Assembly (NCBI GenBank): GCA_008638375.1
Contig: CM018041.1
Location: forward strand, 17,630,453-17,694,452
DNA: 64,000 nt
From: Nyssa sinensis
Taxonomy: Eukaryota; Streptophyta; Magnoliopsida; Cornales; Nyssaceae
Reading direction: 5' to 3'
In this document: piece after piece, positions 60,477-64,000 of the stretch
Numbering within the stretch: the first letter of the stretch is position 1
Layout of the letters: every line of letters starts with the position of its first letter
The notes under the pieces: generated by a model
The model's database searches: none
What the model was told of the DNA's origin: nothing
The model's input: the letters and a program-made list of their open reading frames with translations, nothing else
Translations under genes and position numbers: made by a program

Positions 60477-61897
60477 CAAGCATTAAATGCATTCTGAACA
60501 GGGAGAAAAAGGTGAAGTGATAGAACAGTGGAGAAAGTTAGAAAGGGATAGGGAGAGAGAGAGAAAAACCAGGGGCAAGATGGTGGTTTTGGCACAAAGT
60601 CATATATATATATATATATAGGTGTAAACGGATGTGGACGTGAGTAAAAGAGAAAAACAGAGAACAAAGATTGATTGAGAGGGACTGAGAGCAACTTGAG
60701 GAGTTCGAAAGGCTTGGAAGTGGGGAACAGAAGTGGGAGCTCAAGGGAAAAGTGAGAAAATTCAAAAAAGAAAGGTAAACTTGGTTTCTGTTTTCTTTTT
60801 TCTTTTTTTTGAGCTTTTAAGCATGAAGTATAGGTTAAACGGTAGGGTTATGTTAAGCATGAAATGTGGATTAGTTTACAAAAAGAATTAAAGAAAATGA
60901 TCAAAAACTGAGGGAAATATAGCAAGTTGCAGGTTTTCTTTTGAACAATCGAGGTCCAAGATTTTATGCCTTAAAGCTTATTTAAATGGTGAGGAAATGT
61001 TCCTCTTGGGTGCAGAAAACCTTTAGGAATGTATTTGAGTTAAGACAGTAGAGAAAAAGGGGTCAAAAGTAAAAAGTTCTAGTAGGCCGAAAGTTCGAAC
61101 TCCTTTAGTTTCAAGGAGATTTAGAGGATGAAATCAAAAACAAATGTTGGAAATTAGATCTGCACAAAAATTTGAAGAAGTTGGCATTTAAAAAGCATCT
61201 AAATCACGCCGGAATTGGGTTGCCGTCGCCGGAGATGGCGATGGAACCCTAGTGTTCCTTCATTGAAAAACCGAGGGGGAAGATGACACTGTTCGGATCG
61301 GGCTCTAGGTCGGACTCGGGTTGGGCCTCGACCAAAATCAAAATGGGTACCCACTTAAGTAATGCTACGTCGTTTTGAGGAAATGTTTTTTTTTTTTTTA
61401 ATTTAGGGCTGACGTCAGCGTGACATGTTAAACTAGTTAGACCGGTTGGTCCAGTGAGACCCTGGACCGGTTCACTTAAAACTAAAATAAACCCACTGGT
61501 TCAGTGTTAACTTTTAAAAATAAATAAACCAGAACTTTAGTTATTTACAGTTTGACCCCAAACTTTTAAGAAATTCTGTTATGGCCAAGATTCTAGAAAA
61601 TTTATTTAAATAAGCCCCTGAAAAATAAATAAATAATAAAATAATTATTTTATTAATTGGGTAAAATGAATATTTTACCCTTAGACACTAAATGACTCAA
61701 ACAAAGTCCAAATTAAATAAGTAAATAGTGGATTTCTACTATTTAGAGCATTTCAGACTCGATGGTAAAGTCCGATTTAGGAGAATAAGTCTCAAAAAAA
61801 AAAGACACGTAAATGGTAAATGATTGTACTGCCCGTAATGATACCTAGGGCTAATTAAACATAAAAGATAGTCCAATTTAACTATGTCAGACATTCT

Positions 61898-61916
61898 GGA
61901 CCTAATAGTGAGGTCC
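61898..61916. other. Hairpin module with GGACCT/AGGTCC stem
   Basis: A perfect 6 bp stem around loop AATAGTG. Both of the last two pairs differ from the GGACTC/GAGTCC copies yet still pair. Confidence 0.55.
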
Positions 61917-63106
61917 ATTTTGTGAACCGAGGTCCCAAAAATTTAGCTATACAACATGTGAAATTACCAAAATGCCCCTGATGCTATACGAAGTCTAAAT
62001 GAGGTCCAAATGGGACAAAATTGATACCGATAGAAGCCCAGATGCTCGTGAAACTATAGACATGATTAAATGTCGAATCGGGAACATAATTTCACAGAAC
62101 ATAAAATGATCAAAATGCCCCTGAGCATGGTAAGTGCAAAGTAGAGGCCAAATAAAGGCCAATCTGATCTAATAAATTGTCCTAAGCACAATTAAGACTC
62201 GAGAACAGTCAACGTATAAAATAAGAAATGACCGATGTATCCCAATGATCAAAAGCAAATTCCAAATGAAGTCCAAAAGACTTAGAAGATTATATGTAAG
62301 ATATATGGAACATTCTGAGGATTACGATAGGCTTCAGGTCAAGAATGAAAAAATTACCGTTTTACCCTTTTTAGCACAAATGCCCAAACTGAATTTCGCG
62401 AAAGCCTAAATCGACTTTGTTTGATGTTTCGGACCCAATGGTAGAATTTATTCTTGTAAAATAAGAACTCATGATATAAAAACATAAAATTTGTTGAATA
62501 GCATAATTCAAGTGGAGATAGACTGAGTTATGTTGCAATGATTCTAGGAACACCGAAGGGCAAGGAAAGGCAGTCTAGACCTTCCGATTGGAGACAGTGA
62601 AAGGGACTGCATTCTCATTGATTAGTTTGGCTACGCCGCGAGCACGGTTTCTTAGGGTTGAGACCAATTCATCAAGTATGATATTTTGCTAAGTAAGGAA
62701 TAGGATTAAGTTTAGGATTGATTTTCATATTGATTTTATGATTCGTATATTCATCCGATTGTTTATGTGCTTATGTGTTCCTTGTTATTTCCTTGAAAGT
62801 TTGGTTGAGTGATAAATGTGGATCATGATTACATGTATATTCCATGCATTGGCACAGTGTGTGATTGATGTTTTTTTAAAGATTGTTCAGAATGAGAATG
62901 TGTAACTTGAACTTGTGTTTAAATGGAATATGTATAGCATATACACATGAGGAAGAAATTTTGTGATTTAAATATTATTTTTTAAAGCATGCTTCATGTA
63001 TGGATGAAAGGCTTCGATGAGATTGCATTGTTGCTTAGTGAAATCAAAGCATCTCGGTATAGTGTGATTCCTTGGAAGCATTGTGAGTGGATCACTTGGT
63101 GCTGTG

Positions 63107-63286
63107 CATACGTGGGTACTCATGTCGTCAGGGAAAGTCCGTAAAGTGAGTCATACGTGGGTACTCATGCCATCGGGGAAGGTCTGTAAAGTGAGTCATA
63201 TGTGAGTACTCATGCCGTCGGGGAAGGTCCGTAAAGTGAGTCATACGTGGGTACTCATGCCATCGGGGACAGTCCGTAAAGTGAGT
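63107..63286. repeat. VNTR, 4 units of exactly 45 bp
   Basis: Units start at 63107, 63152, 63197 and 63242 with the core GGGTACTCATG(C/T)C(G/A)TC followed by GGGGAAGGTCCGTAAAG. The core matches, in reverse complement, the GGATCGCTCCCG core of the 50 bp arrays. Confidence 0.95.
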
Positions 63287-63756
63287 CATCGGTGTGGCAT
63301 AGAGTTTGTATGGGTGCGTCACACATATTATTCATGTGCTACATTGATGATATTGGATGACATGTAGATACAAATGTACACTTGCACATGCCACGCCTTA
63401 ATTTTGTTCCTTGCATTAGCATCATATTATACCAGCAGTTGAGTTGACCCATTTGTGGGATACCATATTACAGATGGCACCCTTGCTACATGAGACTTGA
63501 CAAGATCTTAACAAAAGAAAGGGAAAGGGACTTGGGATTGTAATCGACCTTTGGGGCACATTTTAAGATGTAAGAGCTTAATCCCAAATAATATAAATGA
63601 TGTGTCTATGGAATGTATTTTACGTGTTTATATGTTGAAGAATTGAATGTCTGTTTAATTGAATCAATTAAATTGTCATTTAGATTGCCTTTTATTCTCT
63701 TTTCTTATTTCGCTCATCACTCACTCTCCGGGTTCGTGAAAATTCGGGGCATGACA

Positions 63757-64000
63757 CACCAAATTAGCTTCAATTAGTCAGTTAATTTCTAATTAATGAA
63801 TAATTAATTCCACTAAATAATTAGAATTGGACTCTAATTTTGTGAAATAGAGAAAAAATCCTAAATCACTAAACATATATAGTGGGCCATTTTACTTGCA
63901 CATCAAAAATTAGGATTTGGGCCACCATCAAACCAATTCTTAATTATTTTTACAACTTAATTCACTAATTATTAATCATTATTATATGGTCAACATCTCA
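63757..64000. other. AT-rich flank
   Basis: After the target duplication CACCA there is AT-rich sequence with no recognisable feature up to the window end. Confidence 0.5.

Larger units (their letters stand above)
60482..63756 (+). mobile_element. Family N solo LTR, 3' part
   Basis: It continues 55983-56299 after the nested LTR. It starts in ATTAAATGCATTCTG, the remains of the palindrome site, and ends TTCGGGGCATGACA. It includes hairpin modules at 61758, 61898 and 62431 and the 45 bp VNTR. It is followed by CACCA. Confidence 0.88.

Overview
The window looks like nuclear DNA from a flowering plant, most likely a eudicot. It is AT-rich and contains no intact cellular gene that I can support. 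Almost all of it is layered transposable elements of typical plant families: Ty3/gypsy elements of the Tekay/Del (chromovirus) type with very long LTRs, an Ogre/Tat-like Ty3/gypsy element, L1 and RTE LINE remnants, a CACTA transposon end, a foldback MITE and a small gag-bearing LTR element. I cannot name the species.

Layout. 1-5740: a plus-strand long LTR (family D) split by a minus-strand family D LTR (931-4329). 5966-8333: about 14 tandem copies of a ~170 bp unit. 8341-17149: remains of a plus-strand Tekay-like element ('element A'), made of a non-coding spacer, an integrase fragment, a 4.0 kb solo LTR inserted in pol (9827-13853, TSD GGATG), the pol C-terminus, a polypurine tract and a 3' LTR. 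17150-21650: a CACTA end next to an L1 LINE that is itself split by a 2.0 kb LTR element (18600-20621). 21650-27911: AT-rich DNA with an RTE LINE tail, hairpins and a possible copia LTR piece. 27912-30371: a solo LTR with TSD GTGAT. 30560-43890: an old minus-strand Ogre/Tat-like element (gag, protease, reverse transcriptase), split between gag and protease by a complete 10.6 kb element (32289-42867, TSD TCAAC). 45279-45763: a foldback MITE. 47185-49040: a 32 bp minisatellite and an LTR-like block. 50248-54372: a solo LTR. 55983-63756: a solo LTR (TSD CACCA) with an opposite-strand solo LTR inside it (TSD CAAGC).

The best-defined object is 32289-42867. It has two ~3.5 kb LTRs, an initiator-Met tRNA primer site, a polypurine tract and a 5 bp target duplication, but its interior carries only a broken gag and no pol. 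That is the architecture of a non-autonomous TR-GAG element. Its LTRs, its spacer and its polypurine region all match element A, so element A-type Tekay elements are its likely helpers.

In total I read at least six nested insertion events and five long LTRs with matching target duplications and no partner (solo LTRs). Within the LTRs there are recurrent small structures that ordinary annotation would miss: a 19 bp palindrome, a hairpin module whose stem varies in a compensatory way, and a site of independent 45-50 bp repeat expansions. No tRNA or rRNA gene and no CRISPR array was seen.
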